In this document: positions 12,701-22,900 of the stretch, one piece after another
Numbering within the stretch: the stretch's first letter is position 1
Layout: every line of letters starts with the position of its first letter
Assembly: GCA_965153455.1 (NCBI GenBank)
Contig: OZ234495.1
Location: 22,874,875 to 22,938,874, forward strand
Origin: Sphagnum compactum
Lineage: Eukaryota > Bryophyta > Sphagnopsida > Sphagnales
Length of the DNA: 64,000 nucleotides
Reading direction: 5' to 3'
The notes under the pieces: generated by a model
What the model saw: the letters and a program-made list of their open reading frames with translations, nothing else
Told to the model about the DNA's origin: nothing
The model's database searches: none
Position numbers and translations under genes: made by a program

Positions 12701-15700
12701 GCTTTCCTCGTGACACAAGCTTAAACTCTCCTGACTCAAGGCTTTTTTCCCGCAGCCATTCAAACTTGCTTGCGCCTTCTCTTCCACCAAAATACTTACC
12801 ACTCCCACGGATCACGTTGCCCTCAACAAGTTCACCCTCAATGTGGACAGCACTTACAGATGGGTGAGCAGCTTGGACGACTGGTGTCACAGCTGATGCT
12901 GCACACTGTTTTGTCCCTACCTTCACACCCTCCTCTGTGACCAGAGTGAACATGAAGATGAGTCTAAAACCAACATCATCAAGCGTTGGTTTGTACACAG
13001 AGTCTTCAGCTCCCATGATTGCTACAGGAGGACAACTGCCACCATTCTCCTGCTGCCTCCACCAACTCATGCCAGACTTTCTGGGTGTTGTGCCACACCA
13101 AGCAACTACAGCAGAGCCCTTGATCAAGCTCCCTTCTACAGCTTCGCCATCAACCTCCAAGCTCAGGATCTTCGGGCATCCAGTTCCTGGAGAAACTGGT
13201 GCAGATATGGCAAAAACTGGACCGAACTTCCTCTCGCCAATAAGAATGCTGCATTCCACTTTCAAGCAGTGTCCAACTTCCTCGTGCTTTGGCCAGTATG
13301 TACCAGTCACTGCTCCCTGAACTGGAAGAAATCCTGTTGGAGCTTTACCTCCTACAAACCATTGATACTGGAGAACAAGCTCTTCAGAGTCACCAGAGTC
13401 TCCTCCCAATCCTTGATCCAATTTCTCAAACAAGAACTCACAGCTGCACTGATCCTCCTCAGCTGGCGGATCCACATGAGCCTTCTTCACAGCAAACTCT
13501 GGAGGCAAGAGCTTTCTCCACTGCAACATCAGAAACTGCATTGTTGAGTCTACAGCTTCTTCGGGAGCACAGAGCTCCCAACCTTCTCGGATGCACAAGG
13601 CAGCATGTGGAGGATACAGAGATGCAAGCTCCCGCTCATCAATTGAGAAGTCTCGATCATTGAATTTCTTCAAAGATGGTCCCACAAGCATGATAGCTTG
13701 TGCTTCCAGGTGAAAGCCTTGCTGCAGTATGGGATTCTCTTCAAGCCGCAAGTGCTGCAGAGATGGCAGGTGTTGTGGGAAGTCTTTGAATGTGGTGATT
13801 TTGTTTCTGCCAGCAGCCAGGAGTTGGAGTCTTGGCTGTGATGATTCCATGGCCAGTGAGTCAATCTTGTTCTGTGCAACTGACAAAACTTCCAAGTTGG
13901 GTAGCTGTGGTAATCTTTTGAGAGAAGAGATTTGATTCCCTGCAAGGTACAGCTGCTGTAGGATCTTGCATTTCCTCAGAGGCTGGAAGAAGGATTCCTC
14001 CTCACCACCCTTGAGCTCATTGAAGCTGATGTCCAGCACCTTCACCCGCTTGAGACTCTCGATTCCATTGAGGTTTGAGAGCTTGTTGTCACGGAGATAG
14101 ACGAACTCCAACTTGGTAGTCATCAAATGGAGCAGACTCCCATCACAGCAGCTGCGTAGCTTCTGACCCCGCACATCGAGTCGAGCATCGTCGTTTCCTC
14201 CTTTGACATCTGCCACTGGCGGAAGCATCAGGAATCGCGAGGAATCTCGGGAGGACTCGTGAGATTTCCTCCGATTCAGCATGCTCGGACCTCGATCCGT
14301 TGTTGTCGTCAGCGGTGATGGAGGCTTGGAATGAGCAGCATTGTTGCTGTTGATGCTCGAGAATGAGCGAGGAGAAGAAACCTTCGTGCTGTTGTTGCTG
14401 CCGAAGCTCAGACGCCGCTCTGGGGGAGACGAGAACAGCGTTGTGGAGGAAGTGAATCTTTTGTCGCTGTGGGTTGTGCTCGGGGTAGGCAATCTCTCTG
14501 TGCCTGGGCTGGAGAACGAAGGAGAAGACGAGAGGGGAAGCTTGGAAGAAGACCCATCTGCAAAGCTCGAAGTGCGTCTGCTGGGTAGTAGAGATACAGA
14601 AGAACTGAGCTTCTTCCGTGCTGCAGGAGGAGGAGTTGATGCTGCGGTCGCCGCGGCGCCATTTGCTTCTCCCTGTAGTTTCTGCTTGCTTGCTGAACTC
14701 GGCGACGGAGAAGGAGGAACAACAACAGGTTTGCTCCTGCCATCCGGGCTGCTTGCTGAAGCTTTTGCACCCAACTTCCCGGGCGTGCTGATGCTGCTGC
14801 TGCTACTGCTGCGCCTCAAGAAATTTGCGGGTGTCTTGGGTGTTAAGGGAGTTCGCGGGGATCCCGATCCCGCCACCGATGGAATGCTGCTGGTCGGTCT
14901 GCCAGAGGCTTTCAACGGGATCCTCTTCTCTGCAGCATCAGCAGCAGCCCACTTCCTGAGCTCGGCTGCTGTAATGTCCACCGATCTGGTGAGAGACGAG
15001 CGTGAAGACAAGGAGACACGGCTCCGACGAGGATTACAATCTGCTGAAGCCGGAACCGAAGAGAAGGAAGCTCGACGAGAATCCGCAGTGGGTGTGGAAG
15101 AAGGTATGGAAAGCGGCGGCAATGCGCCTGACAAGCTCTGCCTGATCAGAGGTGTACTGGGTGCAGACTCACTCTTCGTCGTCGTCGTCGACGTCCGAGT
15201 TTTCGTCTTCACGGGAGGAGGAAGCATGGACATGATCGGAGCTCCAAGTCTACGACTGCCAGAAGAATTCCCATTCCCACCATTCTCAGAATCTCTGGAT
15301 ATCTGGACTCCAACATCACTCCCACCATCGCTGCTGTTGCTGCTGCAGATCGCTTCTTCCAGCCGCCGAACTGCAACTTTTCCCCCAGAGTATGATGACC
15401 TCGGAGCCGCCCGAGGTGTTGTTGATCCCGAGGTACTACTACTACTACCAGCATTGCTCTTCTTCAACAGCGACGAAGAAGAAGAAGATGTTGTTGGGAG
15501 CAGCTCCCTGTCGAGTTTCAGGACTGCAGAAGAGACGTCTTTGGATCGCTTACCCACTGCTGCTGCAGTAGACTCTCTTCTGTTTCTACCCACATTGCCA
15601 TTAGGGATCATCATCACTCCTGCACTTTCCTCGGGGAGAGACGGAGCTAGCTGCTGATAGTTCAAATCCTTGTCCTTCTCCCATGCTCCACCACCTCCAT

Positions 15701-15767
15701 TCTCTACCACTACAAGCTCCTCGACAAAATCAGCTGCTGCTGCTTCTGCGACTAGGGATCCATCCAT
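9789..15767 (-). CDS. AIR9: AIR9-like microtubule-associated protein, single exon
   Basis: AIR9 is a large plant microtubule-associated protein. In Arabidopsis it decorates cortical microtubules, the preprophase band and the cortical division site. The ATG at 15767 (MDGSLVAEAAAADF) is the first in frame and gives 1,992 residues. Order of parts: residues 1 to about 530 are basic, Ser/Pro/Thr-rich and low complexity, the microtubule-binding type of region. About 535-680 are leucine-rich repeats of the LEFVYLRDNKLSNLNGI type. About 770-1855 hold roughly eleven A9 (Ig-like) repeats, most with the signature Y-x-GG-x-EG-x-S-x-x-x-W. About 1855-1992 is a conserved tail ending FSHRFNSTPLNLLLKM. Arabidopsis AIR9 is about 1,700 residues; the extra length here lies in the Ser-rich N-terminus. 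The whole protein is one exon with no frameshift. From memory, flowering-plant AIR9 genes are split by many introns, so this is unusual: either intron loss through an mRNA copy or an intron-poor lineage. Confidence 0.93.
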   Translation of the reverse strand: MDGSLVAEAAAADFVEELVVVENGGGGAWEKDKDLNYQQLAPSLPEESAGVMMIPNGNVGRNRRESTAAAVGKRSKDVSSAVLKLDRELLPTTSSSSSSLLKKSNAGSSSSTSGSTTPRAAPRSSYSGGKVAVRRLEEAICSSNSSDGGSDVGVQISRDSENGGNGNSSGSRRLGAPIMSMLPPPVKTKTRTSTTTTKSESAPSTPLIRQSLSGALPPLSIPSSTPTADSRRASFSSVPASADCNPRRSRVSLSSRSSLTRSVDITAAELRKWAAADAAEKRIPLKASGRPTSSIPSVAGSGSPRTPLTPKTPANFLRRSSSSSSISTPGKLGAKASASSPDGRSKPVVVPPSPSPSSASKQKLQGEANGAAATAASTPPPAARKKLSSSVSLLPSRRTSSFADGSSSKLPLSSSPSFSSPGTERLPTPSTTHSDKRFTSSTTLFSSPPERRLSFGSNNSTKVSSPRSFSSINSNNAAHSKPPSPLTTTTDRGPSMLNRRKSHESSRDSSRFLMLPPVADVKGGNDDARLDVRGQKLRSCCDGSLLHLMTTKLEFVYLRDNKLSNLNGIESLKRVKVLDISFNELKGGEEESFFQPLRKCKILQQLYLAGNQISSLKRLPQLPNLEVLSVAQNKIDSLAMESSQPRLQLLAAGRNKITTFKDFPQHLPSLQHLRLEENPILQQGFHLEAQAIMLVGPSLKKFNDRDFSIDERELASLYPPHAALCIREGWELCAPEEAVDSTMQFLMLQWRKLLPPEFAVKKAHVDPPAEEDQCSCEFLFEKLDQGLGGDSGDSEELVLQYQWFVGGKAPTGFLPVQGAVTGTYWPKHEEVGHCLKVECSILIGERKFGPVFAISAPVSPGTGCPKILSLEVDGEAVEGSLIKGSAVVAWCGTTPRKSGMSWWRQQENGGSCPPVAIMGAEDSVYKPTLDDVGFRLIFMFTLVTEEGVKVGTKQCAASAVTPVVQAAHPSVSAVHIEGELVEGNVIRGSGKYFGGREGASKFEWLREKSLESGEFKLVSRGKLEYSLTDKDAGLRIMFMYTPIDTCGNQGDPVTAMSSKVLLAAPRTENLRILGDMKEGSKVAIGGIFAEGASCVQWFKKSKPGAPAAAEYEQLEALSSSKVAKTFCIPLRAVGYYLVAKYMPVRADGESGEPTFIISESIVEMLPPGLTFLNITGECMEGETLTAQYGYVGGYEGVSQYEWRLHESKSDQGTSIPEARGQLQYRITKQAVNKFLSFRCKPVREDGLHGEWQSMFALERICAGFPTMLSLRILGEPIEGQELHMEKEYWGGEEGYSKVQWFLTQRQDWTQQCEIEGATQQSYTVSVDDLEGMICVSCQPVRNDGVTGPVSVSAPVGPVLPAPPRCEALEIHGSPVEGGSLSFEASYTGGEKGDCTHEWVRVNSNGGEELLSTDDQLDLNSEDVGSRIKLVFTPICKDGTAGESRSVLSEEVVDGEPEGQELVIPQCFEDVEVAPQRRYFGGREGASEFTWYRTKHKPAEDGHLPKDAHLLCRTEVCTPRLDEVGSYLVLHWVAVRNDGKRAASPIIAYSDPVLPAFPEVCNVAIREVSEGMFVGEGVYYGGLEGQSHMCWYRQTAANVCTPIPGAQTKTYVISDDDYTCSLIFGYTPVRSDGVSGNLVTSQPTTPIYPELPRIQKLVVSGKAMEGETLTALEVIPKKGSQQQSLERYTKEIRYQWSRSWQPESLDTYERLQAQQSCTYKVRTEDVGYCLRCECVVLDVFGRSAEPIVYITSPVVPGFPRLENLEIDGRGYHTSLYAVRGIYSGGREGKSLIQWFRAMAGSPDLIPISGEVGRMYEANVDDVGYTLVAMYTPVREDGVEGGPVTAATAEPIIVDPEVAKEVQLKLDAGSSSVKFEALRDRLPLKTTTHRNNNKQQGFGILERRVVDVSRKRVKVIKPGSRTSFATTELRGTYAPPFHVEVLRSDQHWIKIVMDKENEVELMVQSRHLRDILVLVIRGFSHRFNSTPLNLLLKM

Positions 15768-17100
15768 CGCCAGACGCGAATGTCGAGCAAAGCCCAAAGA
15801 TCACAAGCAGGACATGTACAAGTGTGGCGGGTTGGTGGATTGCTGCATATCAAAGCTCCGATGAATCCATTTGCAACCCAACACCCGCACACATGGAGTC
15901 CATCCCGGTAGCAGCAGCAGCAGCAGAAGAAGAAGAAGAAGATCCCACAAGGGAGCTCAGAAAAATGGTACCAAGAAGACCCTCTCTCCTCTTCCTCCTC
16001 TTCTTCCTACTGGACAACACTACACTTTCAGCAACCAAAAGCAGCCGAGATTCCACAAACCCACAATCCAAAACCAAAGATCAGAGACCACGAATACTCC
16101 TACTACTCTCTACCACAATGCGCAAGAAAGATCACACAACGAATACTCTGACCGTTGGAATACGACAATCTTTACTCCACGACAACGATAGGAGCAAATG
16201 AAATCAACTCAGAAACAACAGCAACAGGGAGGAGATCAGGTAATAGTTTGAAGCTCTTTGACTATTTTCCTGACAGCAAACAACACCTTCTTCTACTTCT
16301 TCTTGCTCCAGCAAGAAACTCAGCCTGCTGCAGGGCAAAAAAACAGCTTCTGGATGTTGCTGTGTGTGTGTGTCTCTCTCTCTCCATGTGCAAATGCTTA
16401 GAGTTTTCTTTGCTTTTCCCTCATTTCTTCACAGGGTTGCTCATCATCACCACAGCAAAGGGGACAACCATTGTTATCAAAGGCAACAGAAACATAGCTA
16501 CCAAGCTTGGAAAAGATGGCGCAGAAGGAATTGTCTTCTTCATCAAACAAATGGGTACAAGAGCAACATTTTTGTTTTGCAGAAAACTACCAAGACAACA
16601 TGCAATACATGAAGAAACCCACAAAAGAAAAATTTCTTTATGGTCTTTTTGATTTTCATGGGTTGTTCTCTAAATTGGGTTTTTGTGAGATTCATGAGCT
16701 CATGAGCTTCATCAGTTGCAGCAATCGCTCTTGTTGGCGCTGGAGATGCTGCTACTGCTCCAAAATCATTGTTGCCCTTCTTTTTTGGGAGGGAGGAGGT
16801 GGGGAGGGAGCAAAATTAAGTAATAAATGTGATGACCAAAAACACAAACAGCGCTGTGCTGCAGCATCATCATCATCATGACCACAAGTGTATTTATTAT
16901 TATTATTATTATTATGATAATAATAGTATTTATTTTTTAAATTTATGATAATAATATGTAGTAATAATTTTGAGTGGGTGTTTTTCTTTTCCCCCAATTT
17001 TTGGCATGTAGCCAAACTGGTGTCATTCCACAACAAGATTTAGCCAAATTTGGCTATAAACCATATTATTATGAGAGTAGAAAATTTTAAGAATTTTTCT
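15768..17100 (-). other. 5' leader and promoter region of AIR9; no other gene
   Basis: On the minus strand this runs into the AIR9 ATG. It carries CTT and CTG/CAG triplet runs at about 15909-15945, pyrimidine-rich stretches typical of plant leaders, and a (TTA)n tract near 16895-16915. Open stretches here are low-complexity and I do not support them as genes. A 16-bp palindrome, TAGCCAAATTTGGCTA, lies at 17041-17056. Confidence 0.5.
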
Positions 17101-17289
17101 TAATCTTTTTGCTATTACTTGCTGGAACCTGTAATAGAAATCTGGCTTAAAAAACTCTTTTTTGAAATCTGAGGAATACAGCCAATTTTTTTTTCACATA
17201 GATCCTTTTTTCTGTATGTGTGGAAATCATATTTTTCAGGTTGAAGAAAATGCAAAAAACCCACCCCCAAATAAAACACTGTACAACAT

Positions 17290-17525
17290 AGAAGAAGAAA
17301 TGCAATAGCAATTGAAGAAATAAACCTGCAGTAGTAATTGAAGAAATGAAAATGAAAATGAAATATATAGTAAGTAGCAATTGAAGAAATGAAATTGTTT
17401 TGTAGTAATTGAAGAAATTGAAGAACTTTAGTTGCAATTGAAGAAATGAAAATGAGAAATAGAGTAATAAGTAGCAATTGAAGAAATTAAATGAAATGCA
17501 ACAGGAATTGAAGAAATGCAGCAGC
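17290..17525. repeat. Degenerate array built on AATTGAAGAAAT
   Basis: The core AATTGAAGAAAT recurs about eight times (about 17310, 17336, 17379, 17406, 17437, 17476, 17507) with variable spacers of 20-45 bp, often containing GTAGTAATT or GAAAATGAAA. On the minus strand this gives repeated FISSIA-like and FFNYY-like peptides that mimic ORFs. It is simple-sequence expansion in an AT-rich spacer. Confidence 0.85.
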
Positions 17526-17956
17526 AGTTCATCAATTCATGATGGCTGGTGGGTTGTTTTTGAAATGGGAAAATTAAAGGCCACACAAATCAAATCAAGT
17601 GGGTGTTGCTATTTAAAAGTCTTAAGTTAATTGAGGTTTTATTATTATGCATGTGTATTATTTATGTACCTTGCTGCAAGGTACCTTTGATGTGATCATC
17701 ATCATACATTTTGTGTTTGTTTGGTGATGTATTTTTTGTGTATCTTTGGTACTTTTGTAGTGGGTGTATTTTCTTCCCAAAAAACAATTTTTTACTTGAA
17801 GACCTTTTTTTATTTCAAATTTTCTGAAAATAATATAATTAGTGTAGAAACTGCCAAGGTAAGTTGGGTATTCAAAATTCATTCAAAATCCATTTCAGAA
17901 AATTCTGTATTATGGGTAATGAATGGCCATTGGGAAGAAGAACTCAGCTGAGTGGT

Positions 17957-17974
17957 GGGTGGGTGGGTGGGGGG
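17957..17974 (+). other. G-quadruplex-type motif with one-base loops
   Basis: Four G tracts separated by single T loops: GGG T GGG T GGG T GGGGGG. Intramolecular quadruplexes of this loop length are among the most stable known in vitro. It stands alone in a gene-poor spacer, so a regulatory role is not evident. Confidence 0.75.
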
Positions 17975-18035
17975 TGGTCATGAGTCCAGTCTCATCAAAA
18001 CCATACTATCTGAGACATAAATGATACTGGGATGG

Positions 18036-18500
18036 GAGTGATTCCACCACATCATCAAGAACTTTGTAGACTACTTTACTACACCTCCGAAGTTGTTCTA
18101 CTTCGTGCTTGTTGCATACATTTGAAAGAGCAATTCACTACTTAAGGAGGAGCTCAGGGTGAAGGGTGGAATCTCTCCAAAGTGACAATTACAAATACTG
18201 CAAAGTTTGATTTTATCTCTTCTTTTTCTCCCCAGATTTAGTTCTACAAACACACTGCTGAATATGTGTGTGTGTGTGTGTGTGTTTTTCAGTTTTTTTG
18301 GTAAATAATACTGAAGAGTGATTCTGCCACAATCATTAAGAACTTTGTAGACCATTTTACTACTACTACACCTCCAGATGTTCTACTATGTGGTTTTTGT
18401 ATGCATTTGAAAGAGCAATTCACCCTAAGAAGCTCAGGGTGGAATCTCTCAAAAGTAGCAACTACTACAAAAATTCCGTAAAGTTTGATTTTTGAAAAAG
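18036..18500. repeat. Tandem duplication, period 280 bp
   Basis: The segment from 18036 (GAGTGATTCCACCAC) recurs from 18316 (GAGTGATTCTGCCAC). Shared blocks include AAGAACTTTGTAGA, TTTGAAAGAGCAATTCAC, the GCTCAGGGTG region and AAAGTTTGATTTT. Differences are mostly small indels. A (TG)n microsatellite at about 18263-18283 sits near the boundary. No coding content is seen in either copy. Confidence 0.85.
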
Positions 18501-18954
18501 AATTCCATGTTTCAGTACAATGGACTTTTTGAATGTTTTTATTATGTTCCGTGTTCAGGGCTCCAGTCTTCTGCATCCTGACCATCAAGGCCGCCGCATC
18601 AGAGCTCTGATCAACTACACAACCAAATAGACGGGAATTTGAATAGAGAGAGGTGACAAAGCACTGGACTTCATAAGAGAAGATAAATGTTGCGGCAAAT
18701 ATGGCAGGGCCGTGTAAGAGTAAGAGTGGGGTACTTAACTTACCCATAACTTGGGTTTGAAGCAAATCCAGAAATGAAGCCTGCCATTTTCTGATCTCCA
18801 CAGACACACTAAAAACTGGACTGCTTGTCAATCAAATCTTTTCCACTCTGATTATTTCTATATTCTCTCTCTTCTACTTAACACCGTTTACAGGTTGTTT
18901 AAACTTTTAACCAGTTATTAGAGTTATCTGTAAAGTAACCCTGTCTTCATCCTG

Positions 18955-19045
18955 TCTTTGGGCCTCCTTTCACCCCCTATCCCCTCTTTCAGTGGTATCT
19001 GCAAAGTAAGGACATTTTATTAAATCTCAGTATGAAATGCTGCAA
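18955..19045. repeat. Dispersed repeat shared with 39474-39797
   Basis: The run GGGCCTCCTTTCACCCCC...TCTGCAAAGTAA...TTAAATCTCAGTATGAAATGCT reappears twice in tandem inside the block that interrupts the retrotransposon at 38-40 kb. Similarity is high, with an identical 20-base core. This marks a repeat family present at two or more loci. Confidence 0.85.
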
Positions 19046-19296
19046 CTTAGCTCCACCATTTTGGGTTAGCTTCCACCAATTGGATTAGCTCTGCATGTCA
19101 TTAGAAAATCATCATCATTGCATGGGGTTTTGTTTACAGTTAGGTTTTTAGAGGGAAAATTTGCTGGAAGCTCATTTGAATAGCAAATAAATTGTAATGG
19201 GTTTTTACTCAGTATTTTTGGCCAGTGTTGTGTTGAATTGATTTCGGTGAATACGAAACATAAATGAAGGATTCGGTGGGTTTGGATTTTGAAAAT

Positions 19297-19330
19297 TCAC
19301 CACCACCACCACCACCACCACCATCATCAC
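19297..19330. repeat. CAC/CAT triplet microsatellite
   Basis: About ten CAC or CAT triplets in a row. Read on the plus strand they give a poly-histidine frame (about 19289-19477) that I do not regard as a gene. Confidence 0.85.
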
Positions 19331-19846
19331 CAGTTCCAGTTACAACTTACTTACACTATTGCCAGTGTGCTGATGATGATGATGACTAGGTTTTTTACTT
19401 TCTATTTCAAGGCTCAAGCATGTAGGTTGACTTTTAATATGCTTTCATCAACCCACCTCTGTACACCCCAATCATGACTCTTAGTAAACAAATCCCATTT
19501 TCCTTACTTCCAATGGAAACTATATCCTCTACAACAGCCCACCCATGTTGAAGGGTTTTTTAAAAAATTTCTTGGATTTTAGATACATTGGGATGTGGAG
19601 TTTTTTCTTGTTAAAAATTACTTATAAAAATTGCTCCTTACAAAGCAGCACACAGGAGCCCAGGTAGAGTAAATCAATGTTGGTCTGGTATCATGTTTTT
19701 GGAAACATCAATAAAGTAGTTTGAAATTTCCACAAAAAATGCAATCATCATGCTCTCTCTCTCTCTGTGGGCTCTCAAATCCATACCATTACAGGTTTGA
19801 TTGCATATAGATGAAATAGGTAGTACATGATGGCAGATGTTAGAGC

Positions 19847-19925
19847 AGATCCACCCACACCTGGTATGTGAGCATCTACCAAATGTCTACCACATCCAAA
19901 ATAGTGTGCAAGTTATTGTCAAATC
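19847..19925. repeat. Dispersed repeat, copy A (partner at 50242)
   Basis: Contains CCACCCACACCTGGTATGTG followed by CCACATCCAAAATAGTGTGC and AAGTT. The same order appears at 50242-50320 with scattered substitutions. No terminal repeats or coding region are visible. Confidence 0.75.
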
Positions 19926-22900
19926 CCTCACTTATATACATGAAATTCTGAGAATGAGATCAGTCAACCCAGACAATACCAGGCTCTACCACATCCATGT
20001 AGAATTTTTCCTATGAATTGTTTTGTTATTGTTGTTGTTATGTCCCGGACCCTCTCTTTTACACATGGAGGAATTCTTAATGAACACTTCACCTGAATAG
20101 AAAAGACGAGGGAGAGGTTAAGCCTTTGGATCCTCTGCCTATGTAGTGGGATTTTTGTTTGGGGCAGGGGTAAATATTGTGCTCAGCTGAAAGCACGAGC
20201 GATTTGAGAACTCAATCAAAGTCCAGACACAATTTTTTGCACAGGCCTTTTTTCCCCGTTTGAGGGATTGGAGCAATCACCTCTACCTTTGATCAAAGTA
20301 CCTGACATAAAATGCAAAAAATTATTGAGACTGGTTCTGCTTCTTTAGATGGGTGTTATTTTGCTTCAACCCAATCTGCCATCATATCTCAGCACTGACT
20401 GTCTCTGAAATGTCAAAGTTCTTGCTCTCTCTCTCTCTCTCTCTCTCTACTCACAATGCAGTGCTTACAATCCCGCACCTGCAGTCTGGTGCACATGTCA
20501 GTGATCTCTCAAAGTGTTAATAATTTGTGTTTTTTGGAATCCTGGGTTGAGAGTGCTTTCATCATCACTCCGACTCTCTTAAAAGTTCTCAGATACGTTC
20601 TTAAAAACACTTCTGAGAACTTCCGTATAAACTCTTTAAACATGATAAAAGAAGAATCACTGGAAATATCAAAAAAGTTGACTATGCATCTTCTTCAGTA
20701 GTGCCATTTACAGTGATGACTATTGTCTTCAAGAGAGGGTCAGATGGACTTTACCTTGCCTACCTAGTAAACACTTAATATCCTATCTACCTACTTGTCC
20801 CTCTGAGTTGGTCTCAGAACATCCTTTCTTCTTTTGGTGAACATTTGCCAAAATGTGATGCACTCCATCGAGCGCCATTGTAAAACTAATTTGGGTCAAT
20901 TCGCCTAAACCTCTTGGTGACAAGTGCCACCATTGCAATTGCCACAACTAAGATACCCTAAACCTTTAGATCACCACTATCTCTCCCCCTCCCACCATAT
21001 TATCACCATGCACACTACCATCACCTCCGAGCTTCTCACCACCATGCCTTGCTTGTCAATTCATGGGTGCATGGTCATGTGAGTGCCCTTGAAAATCGCC
21101 CGAATGTGGCGATATGAGCGTACCTAGAATTTGTTAGCACCTTTAGGAAAGGGGGGAGAAAGGGGGGGAGATTTGCATGGTGACGATAGTTTAGTAGCAT
21201 CGGTTAACTTTTAAGTAGTAGTAATTGTAGAATCTAGATTTGAATTGAGGTTCATGAATCATGTGTGCTATTTTGTTTTGGCAATTAACTTTCATGGATT
21301 CTGAGAGCTCATGGTTGGAATTTGGATTTAGAAGTTGGGGCTATAGCTTTGGATTAGGGTAATTTGGGGGAGATTTGAAAAGATCTATAATCAAAATATG
21401 ATGTACAAGATTCACAAGCACTCCAAAGTTCACTTATGGATTGCAATGAACCTAACCTCCAAGAACTAGACTTTCAAGATTTCCCTTATGGAGTGCAATG
21501 GTCCCAAGACCCAAAGTCCAGCATCTCATTTAGTCCAAGAACTAAATATGTTAGTTTAAACTTTACACATTCTCAATTTTCAAATTGCAAGTTATTCAAT
21601 GCTCAAGTCTACCTTCAAGTTTTTGAGCTTTCAAGTTTTACGTTTTAAAGTACTTGTGCTTTTGAAGTTCAAAACAAGTTCAAGAGTTTAAATTCTAAAG
21701 TTGAACCTTAGAACTTAGACATGGAGACTCAAAGGTAAGGTGCATGTTTTAGAGTTTTGAACCTAAATTCCAATGAATGGATCTTTTGTCCTATTAAGAC
21801 CTTCATTGCTCCTATAGTTTCGAATTTATTGAACATTTAGGGTTTCCATTAGACCTTCCAAATCCATCTCCTTGAAGCTCAATTTTTTTTTTTTTCAATT
21901 TCCTAATGGAACCAGAATGACAAGCATCCTTAAGCAAATTTTGATCTAACTAGCAACATTATTTTAAGGAACTCTTAAATCTATAGTCCATAAACATAGA
22001 TATTGCAACACCATTTTCAAAAAAATAGTTTGTTGCTGAGCTTTGTCAAGTGATTTTTTTCTAAAATAAAGGAATTTGCAACAAAATATTCCAAGATTAT
22101 TGTGTTGTATATGGGGATATTTTGCCAAACCTTTTTTTTTAAAGGTGACCATGTTGCATCAATCTAAAGCAATTTTGTGAGAAAACAATGAGCTCAATTT
22201 GGTCATTATGATTTGGTGCAATTTTTTTGCCTCTACCATCTTCAACAATGAGCTCTTGAAATTTATTAAATTGACAAAAATTGTTATTACCCAAATTTTG
22301 GTTCTATGAAGGATGAATGCACATTTAGCATTGTCAATTTCATGAGAAACAAATTGTGCAACTAACGCAACACACATTTGAATTTGTGCACTAAATTTTA
22401 CAATCAACATTTTCTTACTATGTAAATTTCTCCACATGAACATGCCATTGCCAAGTGGTTTAGCAAATTGTGCATATGCATAGATGGTAACATATATGTT
22501 TTTGGAGGTTTACAAAATGAAAATCTAAAATGTGGCAAATCACATGTGTGTGCCACAATTTCCACAATTTTGATATAACACTATTATGCAATGCCAAAAT
22601 ATAAATTGAATTTTTGATATGGTGTTTGATCCACAACCCCTAGTGCCCATTTATGCAATGACATTTATTTCATCATGAATCTAACTTGTTGCATCTTGTT
22701 GATCATGTGTTCAAGTTTCTAAAAAACTTGCTTTGAATTTGTTTTTTAACTAAGATTTAGTTGTAGGTAGGGCTTGAGCTATGTAAGGCAACACCTTTTT
22801 AGGGGTTTGGGTTCCCCTTCAAGTTATTTAGGATTTAAATATCTTTGATTTAAGTTGCCTATTTGTGATTAATTAATAAAAAAATGGTGATTATTTTTTA

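Noticed and set aside
14341-15657. A 438-codon open frame on the plus strand opposite the AIR9 N-terminus
   Set aside because: It is antisense to the Ser-rich AIR9 region and is open because of its codon composition. It reads as Leu/Glu/Val-rich low complexity with no domain. AIR9 on the other strand is unmistakable.
17115-17477. Phe/Ile/Tyr-rich minus-strand frame resembling a membrane protein
   Set aside because: Its hydrophobic repeats (FISSIA, FNYY) are direct translations of the AATTGAAGAAAT array.
19289-19477. His-rich small protein
   Set aside because: It reads a CAC/CAT microsatellite and ends soon after it. There is no promoter or conservation evidence.
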